A stretch of DNA of 64,000 nucleotides from Phycisphaerales bacterium (GTDB taxonomy: Bacteria > Planctomycetota > Phycisphaerae > UBA1845), in contig QZJT01000039.1 of assembly GCA_003597935.1 (NCBI GenBank), positions 16,953-80,952 on the forward strand. The letters are read 5' to 3'. The notes under the pieces are model-generated. The model ran no database searches and had not been told where the DNA came from. It saw only the letters and a list, made by a program, of their open reading frames with translations. This document shows, one piece after another, positions 10,731-19,731 of the stretch. A program made the position numbers and the translations under genes. Each line of letters begins with the position of its first letter. Positions within the stretch are counted from its first letter, which is position 1.

Positions 10731-11153
10731 GATTTGCAGCGTTTTCGCGATCGCGTGCCTCATACCCGATCCCCCGAAAGAAGGCGCCCCGGCCGCCGGG
10801 CGGGCGCCAACCTGCCCCTTCGCGGTCGAGCGGTCGGATTGTACGGCAGTGACGCGTTCGGTCAAGGAGAATCTCGCGGCGCGCGACAAGCTGGGGTCGT
10901 GACAGAATCGGCGGGCCTGCGAAACCGGTCCGCGGTGAGTGTGGCACCTGTGGCACCGGCATGTTGCCCGTGGCCGCCGCGTGAGCCGCGGCTTCCATGG
11001 CCTGCAAGGCCGTGCTCTCCGGCAGGAAGTGGCGTTTGATCGCGGACGCCGCATCAGGCCACGTCCGCCGCACCCGTTTTCCCGTATAGCCTCAAGCGCT
11101 CGCGCCCGCGCCCATTCCCTCAGTGTCCGGCACGCTCGGTTCCTTCTTCCATC

Positions 11154-11531
11154 TCATTTATCCTGCCGGAACTCCACGCCGATGATGAAGCCGCCTACCG
11201 TTTCCGTACACTGCCGGACGCGCCCCTCGACGTGCTCCTCACCGTCGTCGACGAAGAGGCGGATCATGGTGCCCGGCTCGACGGGCTGGTTGCACCACAC
11301 GCCGATGCCGCCCTCGCTGATGTCGCGCGAAGTCACGAAGAGGCTCGTCTGGCGCTGGCCGGTGGTAAGCGTCTCGATCATCACCGGCACCTGCCATTTG
11401 ATGCGTGGCCAGCGACGCTTCCCCGAATAGACGTCGGACGCGCCGTCCAGTTCGGCGTCGGCGACCCAGCCGCGGATAATGGCGGCAGCGTCAGTTTCGC
11501 GGGTTGGCACAGGTGTCTTGTTCACGAGCAT
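11154..11531 (-). CDS. PilZ domain protein
   Basis: KRRWPRIKWQVPVMIE...SRDISEGGIGVWCNQPVEPGTMIRLFV...GVEF matches the PilZ signature; internal ATG at 11531. Confidence 0.8.
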   Translation of the reverse strand: MLVNKTPVPTRETDAAAIIRGWVADAELDGASDVYSGKRRWPRIKWQVPVMIETLTTGQRQTSLFVTSRDISEGGIGVWCNQPVEPGTMIRLFVDDGEEHVEGRVRQCTETVGGFIIGVEFRQDK

Positions 11532-11778
11532 ACTCCGTGATTCCTGACGGACGCGGGCCTGGCGCCGGCCGAGCGGGCCGAGCCACGGCAAGCCTCCACG
11601 ACGGCGTCATCACCGTCTTGGAGAGGCTGCGGATGAGTTCGGCGGCCGGACGGGCGACCGATCCGTCTACGGTCGGCCCAGGCGCCATCCGCCTCCGACA
11701 CGTTCACCTTTCTGTCGGAAGCATACGGAAGCACCGTAATGACACGCGGGCTATCGGAACCAGGAGCGAGGGGTAGGT

Positions 11779-11859
11779 CGTCCATGCAGTCCATTAAGTC
11801 CATCCAGTCCGTCCAGTCCATTACGTCCATTCAGTCCATTAAGTCCATCCAGTCCATCA
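11779..11859. repeat. GTCCATYMA short tandem array
   Basis: gtccatgcagtccattaagtccatccagtccgtccagtccattacgtccattcag... repeated 9-10 nt units. Confidence 0.9.
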
Positions 11860-12115
11860 TCGGGACCAAGAGCGCGAAGCAGGTCGGCGGGCGCACCTGT
11901 TGGATCGGCTCCGCCGGACATGAGCCCCCGAGCGATACCAGTTATCGGGCGATTCAACGCCGCCGCCCGTGACTCGCCGAGTACGTGTCGGCGCGGGTCG
12001 GGCACCGACAGCGTCTGCGATCGAGCAGCTCGGTGATCGGCAACCGGTGGTGGCCTGTGCCAAGCCAGTGGCGCGAATCCCTACCAGTCTTTCCGCCGCA
12101 TCCCCGCTGACAGCG

Positions 12116-12955
12116 CTATGGTGGAAACGCTCCGATCCAGACGGCGTTCGCTATGGCCTCAGCGGCGGGGCGCAGCCAGAGCGCCATCGCGCCCAGAAAG
12201 ACCAGCCCCAAGACGCGCAAGCCGACGCCCGGGGCAGCACCCACGACCCGCAGCGCCGTCCATCCTGCCGGAAGGACGACCAGCCCACCGACGCTCGCCG
12301 AGAGCGGGAATGACACCACCACCGCTGGTGAGAGCAGCGCCGCAACGAAGGGAACCAGGCACCACCACCCGGCGATGCGGGCGCCCGGCAGCAAGTCGCA
12401 ACGCCGCGCCAGCGCAAGCCCCGCCAGAAGCGCGGCCGGCAGCACAATGGCGATGACGTCCTGAGCTTGTCGCCAGAGGGTGGGATACGACGGGCGTTCG
12501 TTCTCGGTCCCACTCCAGGGCGACGCGGTCCAGCCCCACGCGAGCAACACGGGCAACGCGAGCGCCGCGGCGACCGCGGGCACGCGCTTCGTTTCCGCCC
12601 TTCGGAAGGCAAGGTAGATCAGGATACTCCCGCACGCGGCCGTCAGCGCATCGGCGAAGCCCGCACCGGTCAGCGCCGCCAGCCCGCCCAGCACCAGGCC
12701 GACGGTCAGAGCGCACAACACACGTTGCCGCGACGCACATGCAAGCGCGTGCGTCAAGACGATCGCGCCTGCGGCCAGAGCAGCGCCGACCGACGCCACG
12801 ATCAGCCATCCCGCACCCCCGGGCGTCCGCGGGTCAGTGGCAAGATCGAAGCGATGACGCCCCCAGCACGCCACGAGCACGCAGCCCGATGCCCCGGCCG
12901 CGGCGAGCCAGTCGCCCAATCGAAGTGCGGCGGTGGTTTTCGGCAAATGGGTCAT
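12116..12955 (-). CDS. Hypothetical polytopic membrane protein
   Basis: Starts MTHLPKTTAALRLGDW; multiple hydrophobic segments; ATGA overlap with the upstream gene stop at 12952. Confidence 0.7.
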   Translation of the reverse strand: MTHLPKTTAALRLGDWLAAAGASGCVLVACWGRHRFDLATDPRTPGGAGWLIVASVGAALAAGAIVLTHALACASRQRVLCALTVGLVLGGLAALTGAGFADALTAACGSILIYLAFRRAETKRVPAVAAALALPVLLAWGWTASPWSGTENERPSYPTLWRQAQDVIAIVLPAALLAGLALARRCDLLPGARIAGWWCLVPFVAALLSPAVVVSFPLSASVGGLVVLPAGWTALRVVGAAPGVGLRVLGLVFLGAMALWLRPAAEAIANAVWIGAFPP

Positions 12956-14442
12956 TCCCCGGGCCACCTTCCGTCGTTGCGTCCCAGGCTGCCGTTCTCC
13001 CAGCGTACTACTTGCTCGAAATGGCGCTGATCGGCGGCGGGGTCGAACTGCCGCAGCCGCGTCCAGGCGACCGGGTACAGCTCGTTGAACGCCGGACGCA
13101 TGACGGCCAGTGACCACAGCACGGCCGCGGCCAGGATCGTCATTCGCACGCACCCGGCGGCGCTATCGGCGTGCAGCTCGGCCGGCAAGTCCGCGCGGGC
13201 TGAAGCCCGCGGCTCGCCGCTGGCGCCTGATCGCGCGCTGGGATCACGCAAGCCAGCCGGCGTCGCGAGCGTGTCGATCAACGCTCTCCAGAAATACCCC
13301 GACGCCATCACGATCGGCAGGAACGAGAGGACGTAATAGTGATACGAACGGCGCGGGAGTTGAACGAGCAGAATGCACTCGATGATCTGCCAGAGGAGCA
13401 GGAACGACATCGCGGCCGGAAGAATGCCGTGCCGGAGCGTGTGATCCGCCGCCCCGTCGACGTCGAGGCCGGTCGGGCTTGCTGCGGCAGACGGGCTGAC
13501 GCGCGCGGTTCGCCACGGGAGCACCAGCGGCGTCAGCGCCAGCCACATGAGCGGCGCCCACAGCGGCTTGACGTCGCGCCAGGTGTCGGGCCATCCGGTC
13601 TCGCGCTCCAGCATCATCGCCGCCTGCACCGTCATGTCGTGCCACGCCTGTCGCCACGTACCCTGAATCGTCAGCATCAGCGCGAATGGCAACAGGGCCA
13701 GCGCCACGCCGAACGACACGCTCACGCCATCCACGATGGCCAGGCGGAACTGGCGCCGCAACGAGCGGCGGAGCACGACGTGACCCAGCACGGCCGCGGC
13801 GATCGGGATCGCCGTCTGCTTGGCCGCCAGATTGATGCCGATGCAGGCGCCGCAACCGATGAGGGTCCATCGCGAGCGACGTTCGGCGTCCCGCACACCT
13901 GACGACTCTGCTGCCGGCGCGACCTGCCGCGTGCCGCCCAGCGAATGGACGTAGAGCAGCGCCGCCCCCGCCTGCGGCAGCACCAGATAGCTCTCCGCCA
14001 GTGCGAACCCCTCGCCGGTGAAGTCGAGGGCGGAGAAGTAGTTGATGGCCAGCACCGCGGCGGACGCCGTCATCAGCGCCGGCCACGGCCCGTACAGCGT
14101 CCGTGCGAACCGGTAGATGACCACGTACCCTAACACCATCAGCAGCGATTCCATCGGGATCAGCGACGTCCGCGCCGCGGGCAGCACGAGGTAGGGCAAT
14201 GTGTTGACCACCATGATGGCGGGCGGCTTGTCGATGCTCATGTCGCGATAGAGGACGTCACCGTGGACCATGCGGTAGGAGAAGGCCGCGGACGTGTAGC
14301 TGTCGGTGCGGATGTCGCTGCAATAACAGGCGATCCGCCCCACCACGTGGGTCAGCACTATCGCCGCCAGGGCCGACGCGACAACCCAGGACGGCGGCCT
14401 GGTCCAGTCGGCGTGCGTGGGGCCATTCACGTGCGTGACCAT
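12952..14442 (-). CDS. GT39/ArnT-like membrane glycosyltransferase family protein
   Basis: Polytopic; TDSYTSAAFSYRMVHGDVLYRDMSIDKPPAIMVVNTLPYLVLP resembles GT39-type (DxxxKPP) mannosyltransferase region. Confidence 0.7.
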   Translation of the reverse strand: MVTHVNGPTHADWTRPPSWVVASALAAIVLTHVVGRIACYCSDIRTDSYTSAAFSYRMVHGDVLYRDMSIDKPPAIMVVNTLPYLVLPAARTSLIPMESLLMVLGYVVIYRFARTLYGPWPALMTASAAVLAINYFSALDFTGEGFALAESYLVLPQAGAALLYVHSLGGTRQVAPAAESSGVRDAERRSRWTLIGCGACIGINLAAKQTAIPIAAAVLGHVVLRRSLRRQFRLAIVDGVSVSFGVALALLPFALMLTIQGTWRQAWHDMTVQAAMMLERETGWPDTWRDVKPLWAPLMWLALTPLVLPWRTARVSPSAAASPTGLDVDGAADHTLRHGILPAAMSFLLLWQIIECILLVQLPRRSYHYYVLSFLPIVMASGYFWRALIDTLATPAGLRDPSARSGASGEPRASARADLPAELHADSAAGCVRMTILAAAVLWSLAVMRPAFNELYPVAWTRLRQFDPAADQRHFEQVVRWENGSLGRNDGRWPGE

Positions 14443-14626
14443 CTTTCCCGATCCGAACCCCGACCGTATCCGAACCCCGACCGTAAGGGAGGGGCCGCCG
14501 CGCCCATCCGAACCCCGCCGTAAGGGAGGGACCGCCGCGCCCATCCGAACCCCGCCGTAAGGGAGGGACCGCCGCGCCCATCCGAACCCCGACCGTAAGG
14601 GAGGGGCCGACCGCCCGGAACGCATA
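14443..14626. repeat. ~37-bp tandem repeat, about four units, upstream of the membrane glycosyltransferase
   Basis: catccgaaccccgccgtaagggagggaccgccgcgcc repeated with variants. Confidence 0.9.
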
Positions 14627-14908
14627 CCATGACGGAACTGCAACCGAAAGCCGGGAGCCGCGCCATTACGGGCGCCGTTCGGATGGCGTCACGCAGGCAA
14701 CAGCCGCGGCCGGGACGAGTTCCCGGCCGCGGCCTCGGACCCACCCACGTCAGGGTTGACGCGGTGTCGCAGGAGTTCACCGTCGGTCGCGCTGCCCACG
14801 CCGCATCCTCACTCCGAACACACCCAGTCGGGCTTCACGCCGGCTCGGACCGACCGATGCGACGCGGACGCCCCCCTCGCCGCCGAGGGAAGCAGTTCGT
14901 GTCATGGC

Positions 14909-16798
14909 CTACGGCTCGAGGATGCACTGGCATCCATTGCCGGTGGCCTGCACCGTGCAGTAGGCGTCCTTGTTCGGATCGGCCTTGGTCTGACACGTCG
15001 TCTTGACGGTCTTATTCGCACCGGTCGGGCAGGAGCTGCCACCGCTCTTGCACGCCCCGCGGCAGATCACGGAACCCACCGGCAACGGCACGCACGCGGT
15101 GCAGTTGTCGCCGACCAGCGGGGCGGCCGTGGTCGTGTATTTGCACTCCCGATCGGGATCGCCGCCGCACAAGACCTCCCTGGGCTCGAAGCAATCGAAC
15201 GGCCGGAGCAGTTCCAGCGTGACGTTGCCGACGCTGCCGGGCTGGGCGAACGACGCCTTCTTGCCGCGGATCGCCACCTCGTGGACGATGTCGTTGACCG
15301 CCAGCAGGATGGTCTCGCCGGCATGGCGGGCGTCCGTGAAGATCGTAATGGCCTTCAGCTTCCCTTTGCGGCTGCACTTGGTCTTGAACTTGCTGACATC
15401 CTCGCAGGGGATTCCCTCCGGCCCACCCGGCCGAACGGCCTCGAAGCAGAGGATCTGGTGGACGTTCGGGAAACCGATCTGGGCCAGATCGACCCACTGG
15501 TTAGTGCGGTTGCACTCGATCGCCCGCAGGAAACTCGGGCTTTCCTGTCCGAACGGGTTGGATCCCGGCCAGAAGCCGAAGTAGTCGGTGGCCTTGTGGT
15601 TGTACACCTCGATGACCATAGGGCCGGGCGGTGCGATCGGGCCGCGCATCTCGACAGTGCGCCGCTGGAACTGCGTGCCGTCCGGCACCAGGTCCTGCTG
15701 GCTGTCGAGCAGCTCGGATCCCTCGAACTGCGGGAAGTTCGGCGCGTGCCAGACGTTGATGTAGACTTGGCACGGCCGGCCCTCGCCGGTGGCGTCGCGG
15801 CAGGCCTCGACGGCGTACTCGACGTTGCCGATCCGGGTCGGCTGCTCCAGCTTGAACACGCGGGCGTGACCGTTCTCCGTCACCGTCCGGCCGCCGTCGG
15901 CGGAGCACGCCACGCTCCCGCGCGTCGGCTCCTGGCGGATGGAGCCGCATTTCTTGTCGGTGTCGACGCAGTCGCACAGGCCCGCGTCGCGGTCATAGCG
16001 GCACACCTTGGGATCGAAGCAGGAGTTGTTGACGCACTTGATCTTTACGCGAATGACGCACGAGCCGAACCCGACGCAGCCGCAGTCGATGATGCCCTGG
16101 CAGACGCCCCAGTCGCACGGCTCGTCCGGGTCGCTGACGCACTCGTTGACGTTCTGCACGTCGCAGTCGCGCATCGACACGCCCGGCCCCGGTCCCTCGT
16201 ACTCGATCTCCTCACCATCCTCGAGCACGCCACGAAGATGGGCGAGCCGCAGTTCGCCGTTTTCATCAATGCGATAGCCCACGTCGCGCACCAGCAGTTC
16301 CCGGTCGGTATCGCCGCAACCCCACAGGATCTGCCGCCCGACAAAATCGGCCGGTCCGTCGATCAGCTCGACGTCCGGCCACAGAGTGTTGTCGACGTCC
16401 ACGGCGCGGCCGTCGTCCATCAGACCGCTGAGCCGGACCAGCACGATCCGGCCGTTGCGCACGCCGTAGGCGATTTCGCTGACGTAGACGCGCTGCACGC
16501 CTTCACCCCCGTCGTCGCGGGGCGTGGCCAGCAGGCTCCCGGCGGCGTCCGCGAAGGAGACGATCTCCCGCGGGCCGGCGATGGGAAGTCCGGCCCGCAC
16601 GTAGGCGGGCGCCGGTTCGACACCGAAGGCCGAGTCGTCCGCAGCCGGGCTGAGCACGAACTCCGCCGGGCCGATGGCGTGCGTCCAGTCCGCATCGAGA
16701 GACGCGGCCGCAAGGGCCCACGACTGCGCGGACGCGACGGCGACGCACAGCGCGCCGACCACGGGTCCGCACAACCTACACCACGTTCCGGTTTTCAT
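14909..16798 (-). CDS. Secreted cysteine-rich protein with divergent family-B-like region and Cys-rich tail
   Basis: Signal peptide MKTGTWCRLCGPVVGALCVAVASA; VSKFKTKCSRKGKLKAITIFTDARHAGETILL similar to family B start; many Cys. Confidence 0.75.
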   Translation of the reverse strand: MKTGTWCRLCGPVVGALCVAVASAQSWALAAASLDADWTHAIGPAEFVLSPAADDSAFGVEPAPAYVRAGLPIAGPREIVSFADAAGSLLATPRDDGGEGVQRVYVSEIAYGVRNGRIVLVRLSGLMDDGRAVDVDNTLWPDVELIDGPADFVGRQILWGCGDTDRELLVRDVGYRIDENGELRLAHLRGVLEDGEEIEYEGPGPGVSMRDCDVQNVNECVSDPDEPCDWGVCQGIIDCGCVGFGSCVIRVKIKCVNNSCFDPKVCRYDRDAGLCDCVDTDKKCGSIRQEPTRGSVACSADGGRTVTENGHARVFKLEQPTRIGNVEYAVEACRDATGEGRPCQVYINVWHAPNFPQFEGSELLDSQQDLVPDGTQFQRRTVEMRGPIAPPGPMVIEVYNHKATDYFGFWPGSNPFGQESPSFLRAIECNRTNQWVDLAQIGFPNVHQILCFEAVRPGGPEGIPCEDVSKFKTKCSRKGKLKAITIFTDARHAGETILLAVNDIVHEVAIRGKKASFAQPGSVGNVTLELLRPFDCFEPREVLCGGDPDRECKYTTTAAPLVGDNCTACVPLPVGSVICRGACKSGGSSCPTGANKTVKTTCQTKADPNKDAYCTVQATGNGCQCILEP

Positions 16799-16965
16799 GG
16801 CATGTCCTCCAGAAATGAACCGCGGATACGGGTCGGAGCGGCTACGCCGCCGACCCCGTCCCCGCTCCAGTCCGTATCCGTGCGTGGGAGGACGGTTCTT
16901 ACAGTTGTGCAGGTGGATTCTGCGAACGTGGCGCCTGGATGAGCATGCGCGATCATGCGCCCCCA

Positions 16966-16995
16966 GCGAGCCGCGGGCTTGAAGTCCGCGCGGAC
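16966..16995. repeat. Dispersed palindromic repeat (GAGCCGCGGGCTTSAAGYCCGCGCGGAC)
   Basis: Same core at 13189, 21633, 31300 and 47237. Confidence 0.85.
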
Positions 16996-17125
16996 TTCCC
17001 GGCAGTGATTCGGCTGCGTTTCACGCACGGCGGTGCCGTTTCTGACGGTCGTGATGGAGTCTCCAGGCTCCGTTCCACAGCCGCGTATACAACACGGAGG
17101 TTAGTCGTGAAGGAGTTTGAACGCT

Positions 17126-17225
17126 CCAGTCTTCAGCCGCGAGTGCGGCTCCAGTCTTCAGCCGCGAGTGCGGCTCAAGTCTTCAGCCGCGAGTGCGGCT
17201 CAAGTCTTCAGCCGCGAATGCGGCT
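17126..17225. repeat. 25-bp tandem repeat, four units (CMAGTCTTCAGCCGCGARTGCGGCT), each a small palindrome
   Basis: Four consecutive 25-bp units read directly. Confidence 0.95.
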
Positions 17226-17524
17226 CAGGGCTGTAGCCGCGGGTGAAGCCCGTCTGCGGGCGAACCCGCGGACGGACGGACGGACCTCGGGAAACCGCGG
17301 GGAGCCGCGAAGCGGCGAAGGAACTCGCGCGATGTGCGTTTCCCAACGATGAAACGGGCGTCGGTTCGCACTGCGGCCTAGCGCGGATTCGCTCCACGTG
17401 GACTGCCCTGTTCGTCGTTGCGGATCCAACTCGCGCGGCGACGCGTCCCTCGCCGCTTCGCGGCTCAAGGGATGGGGGGCCGGCCCGATCCGCGGGTTCG
17501 CCCGCAGACGGGCTTCACCCGCGG

Positions 17525-17634
17525 CTACAACCCTTCCGCCGCTGCGCGGCTACCTCCGAGGACGTCGGCTCAGCGCCGGCGGCCGGCGCCTACAGCCCTT
17601 CCGCCGCTGCGCGGCTACCTCCGAGGACGTCGCC
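17525..17634. repeat. ~43-bp direct repeat pair overlapping the 3' end of the beta-propeller gene
   Basis: ctacaRcccttccgccgctgcgcggctacctccgaggacgtcg occurs twice. Confidence 0.9.
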
Positions 17635-19579
17635 CGAGCGCCGAACGATGCCGCACGACGCGCATCGTCCCCAGGCCGAACACCAGGCTCAGCAGGAACA
17701 ACGGGCCCAGCGCCCCGCACGGATCGAAGAACGAACCATCGAAGAAGAAGAAGTCGTCAAAGGCCGTGCCGCGGAAGCGGGCGGAATCGACGCAGTCGCT
17801 GAGGCCCGCGTCCAGCAGTTCCTGCTCGCCGACGATGTCGATCGTCGCCTGCGACACCGGCGCGTCGAGATCGGCGATCGCCACCGTCTGGAACGCCACG
17901 TCGGAGAGCACCCAGGCGTGCTGATCGAGCAGGTCCGCCCGGCGGACCAGGCCGCGGTGGTCGATCACGCCGCGCTGGCGCAGGTTCGTGGCTCCCAGTT
18001 CGATCAGCGCCAGCGAATCGACGTAGTCGCCCAGTTCCTCGTCGAAGGTGCTGAAGGGCAGCAGGATCAGCCCGGCCTCTTCGATAATCTTGAGGGCCTT
18101 CTCGTCCACCGTCGCTTCGGAGGAGGTGTCGTACCGGCCGCGGTCGCCAAGGATGATGCGGTCTCGCTGCGACGGATCCGACGGGTCGGACACGTCATAG
18201 AGCGCGATGGCGGGCCGGAAGCCGTTGGTATCGTCGAAACCAACGCCGATCAACCGGTCTCCCAACGGCTCCAGGTGGGTGCTGAAACCGGGCACTTCCA
18301 GTTCTCCCGCCACCTTGGGCGCGGACGGGTCGGACAGGTCGAGCACGAACAGCGGGTCGATCTGCACGAAGGTCACCGCGTATCCGCGCGTGCCGTCGAA
18401 GCGCACCGCCCGCAGCGACTCGTCCGCGACGATCGGCAGGCGGGCCAGGCGGGTGATCGCGTCCGGATCAGTCACGTCGTAGGTATAAAGCGCCACCACG
18501 GTGCGGAAGCCGGATTCGATGAACTCCTCCGTGACGATGCGGAAGGCGCCCTCGAACTCGTCGACGAAGAACCGGTCTTCCACCAGGCCGGGCACGCGGA
18601 ACTGATCGCGGCGGACGATGTCGCCGGCCGGGTCGCGGATGTCGACATAGGAGACCAGCGTCGTGTCCTGCAGGTCGACGTCCGGGCCGAAGACGTAGAG
18701 CGCCGTATTCGAAACGTGGATGTCGAGGGCGTCGCCGGCGAAGGTCTCGGTCTCGACTTCGGTCACGTTCTGCGGGTCTAAGATGCTGATGGAGGTGACG
18801 AAGACGCCGGAAGTCCGTGGCTCCTCCTCAATGACATCGCCATTGACGTTGTCATTCTGATTGTCGTCGCCGTTCGGACTTTCATTGTCGTTCTGGTTCT
18901 CATTGTCGTTCTGGTTCTCGTTCTGGTTCTCGTTACCGTTCTGATTCTCGTTGTCGTTCTGGTTGTCGTTGTCGCCGCCGTTTTCGTCGTCGCCGTCGCC
19001 GCCCGAGCCGGGCACGACGTTCCCGGCGACGTAGATCACGCCGCCGACGCGGCGGGTGGCGGTGACGAAACCGGCGAAATCGAAGGTGTGGATCACCTGG
19101 GGCGCGTCCTTGTCGGCGATGTCAACCACCCACAGGCGGCTGCCCTGGAAATCGGGTTGGAGCAGCTCGGCGAATTCGCCTTCCGCGAACCCGACCACCT
19201 CGCCGGCGCAGCGGAAGAAGTCCGCAGCGGTGAAGACGAACGCCAGGTCGTCGCGGACGAACAGCTCGACCCCCCGGCCGCCCAGACTGGCGCCGCCGCG
19301 CATCACCGGGTCGGTCACGCTGGTGGCGTCGATGATGCGCAGCCCCTTGAACGGGTTGGCCAGGTAGAGGAAGCCGTCCACCACTTTGACGATGTCGGCC
19401 TCTTCGATCTCGCGGGCGATCACCTCGCGGTCGGTCGCGTGGTCGTCAAAGCCGGGACCGGCCTGCGGCGCGAGGGAGGCGCACGAAAGCGGCTGCGCGG
19501 CCAGGGTCAGCGTGAGAATGACCAGCGCACCTGCGGAACTGAGCAGACGCGCCCGTGGGAGCCATCGTCGGGTGGACAT
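17615..19579 (-). CDS. Beta-propeller domain-containing secreted/anchored protein with Asn/Asp/Glu/Gln linker
   Basis: 654 aa; LDLSDPSAPKVAGELEVPGFSTHLEPLGDRLIGVGFD motif typical of the Beta_propel family; C-terminal TM plus RR-rich tail. Confidence 0.85.
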   Translation of the reverse strand: MSTRRWLPRARLLSSAGALVILTLTLAAQPLSCASLAPQAGPGFDDHATDREVIAREIEEADIVKVVDGFLYLANPFKGLRIIDATSVTDPVMRGGASLGGRGVELFVRDDLAFVFTAADFFRCAGEVVGFAEGEFAELLQPDFQGSRLWVVDIADKDAPQVIHTFDFAGFVTATRRVGGVIYVAGNVVPGSGGDGDDENGGDNDNQNDNENQNGNENQNENQNDNENQNDNESPNGDDNQNDNVNGDVIEEEPRTSGVFVTSISILDPQNVTEVETETFAGDALDIHVSNTALYVFGPDVDLQDTTLVSYVDIRDPAGDIVRRDQFRVPGLVEDRFFVDEFEGAFRIVTEEFIESGFRTVVALYTYDVTDPDAITRLARLPIVADESLRAVRFDGTRGYAVTFVQIDPLFVLDLSDPSAPKVAGELEVPGFSTHLEPLGDRLIGVGFDDTNGFRPAIALYDVSDPSDPSQRDRIILGDRGRYDTSSEATVDEKALKIIEEAGLILLPFSTFDEELGDYVDSLALIELGATNLRQRGVIDHRGLVRRADLLDQHAWVLSDVAFQTVAIADLDAPVSQATIDIVGEQELLDAGLSDCVDSARFRGTAFDDFFFFDGSFFDPCGALGPLFLLSLVFGLGTMRVVRHRSALGRRPRR

Positions 19580-19731
19580 GGGTGGACCTTTCTTCCTGGA
19601 GACGCGGGCAGGGAGGGGGGCGGTGCGTCCGCCTCCCCTGGACGGCGGCTCGCTTCCGGTGGACGCATGGAAGGAACCGCGCGGGCGATTCTACGTCCCC
19701 ACCAGGTGTCCACGGAAGCCGGCCGAGCGCG

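Noticed and set aside
11522-11830. MDVMDWTDWMDLMDCMDD ORF
   Set aside because: Product of the GTCCAT short tandem array, not a credible protein.
14443-14626. Possible CRISPR array
   Set aside because: Pure tandem repeat without spacers.
14756-16942. 728-aa plus-strand ORF
   Set aside because: Antisense to the 14909-16798 secreted protein; composition (HAR/VDVD-rich) typical of a high-GC shadow frame.
17126-17225. Possible CRISPR array
   Set aside because: Units are contiguous 25-bp repeats with no unique spacers and no cas genes nearby.
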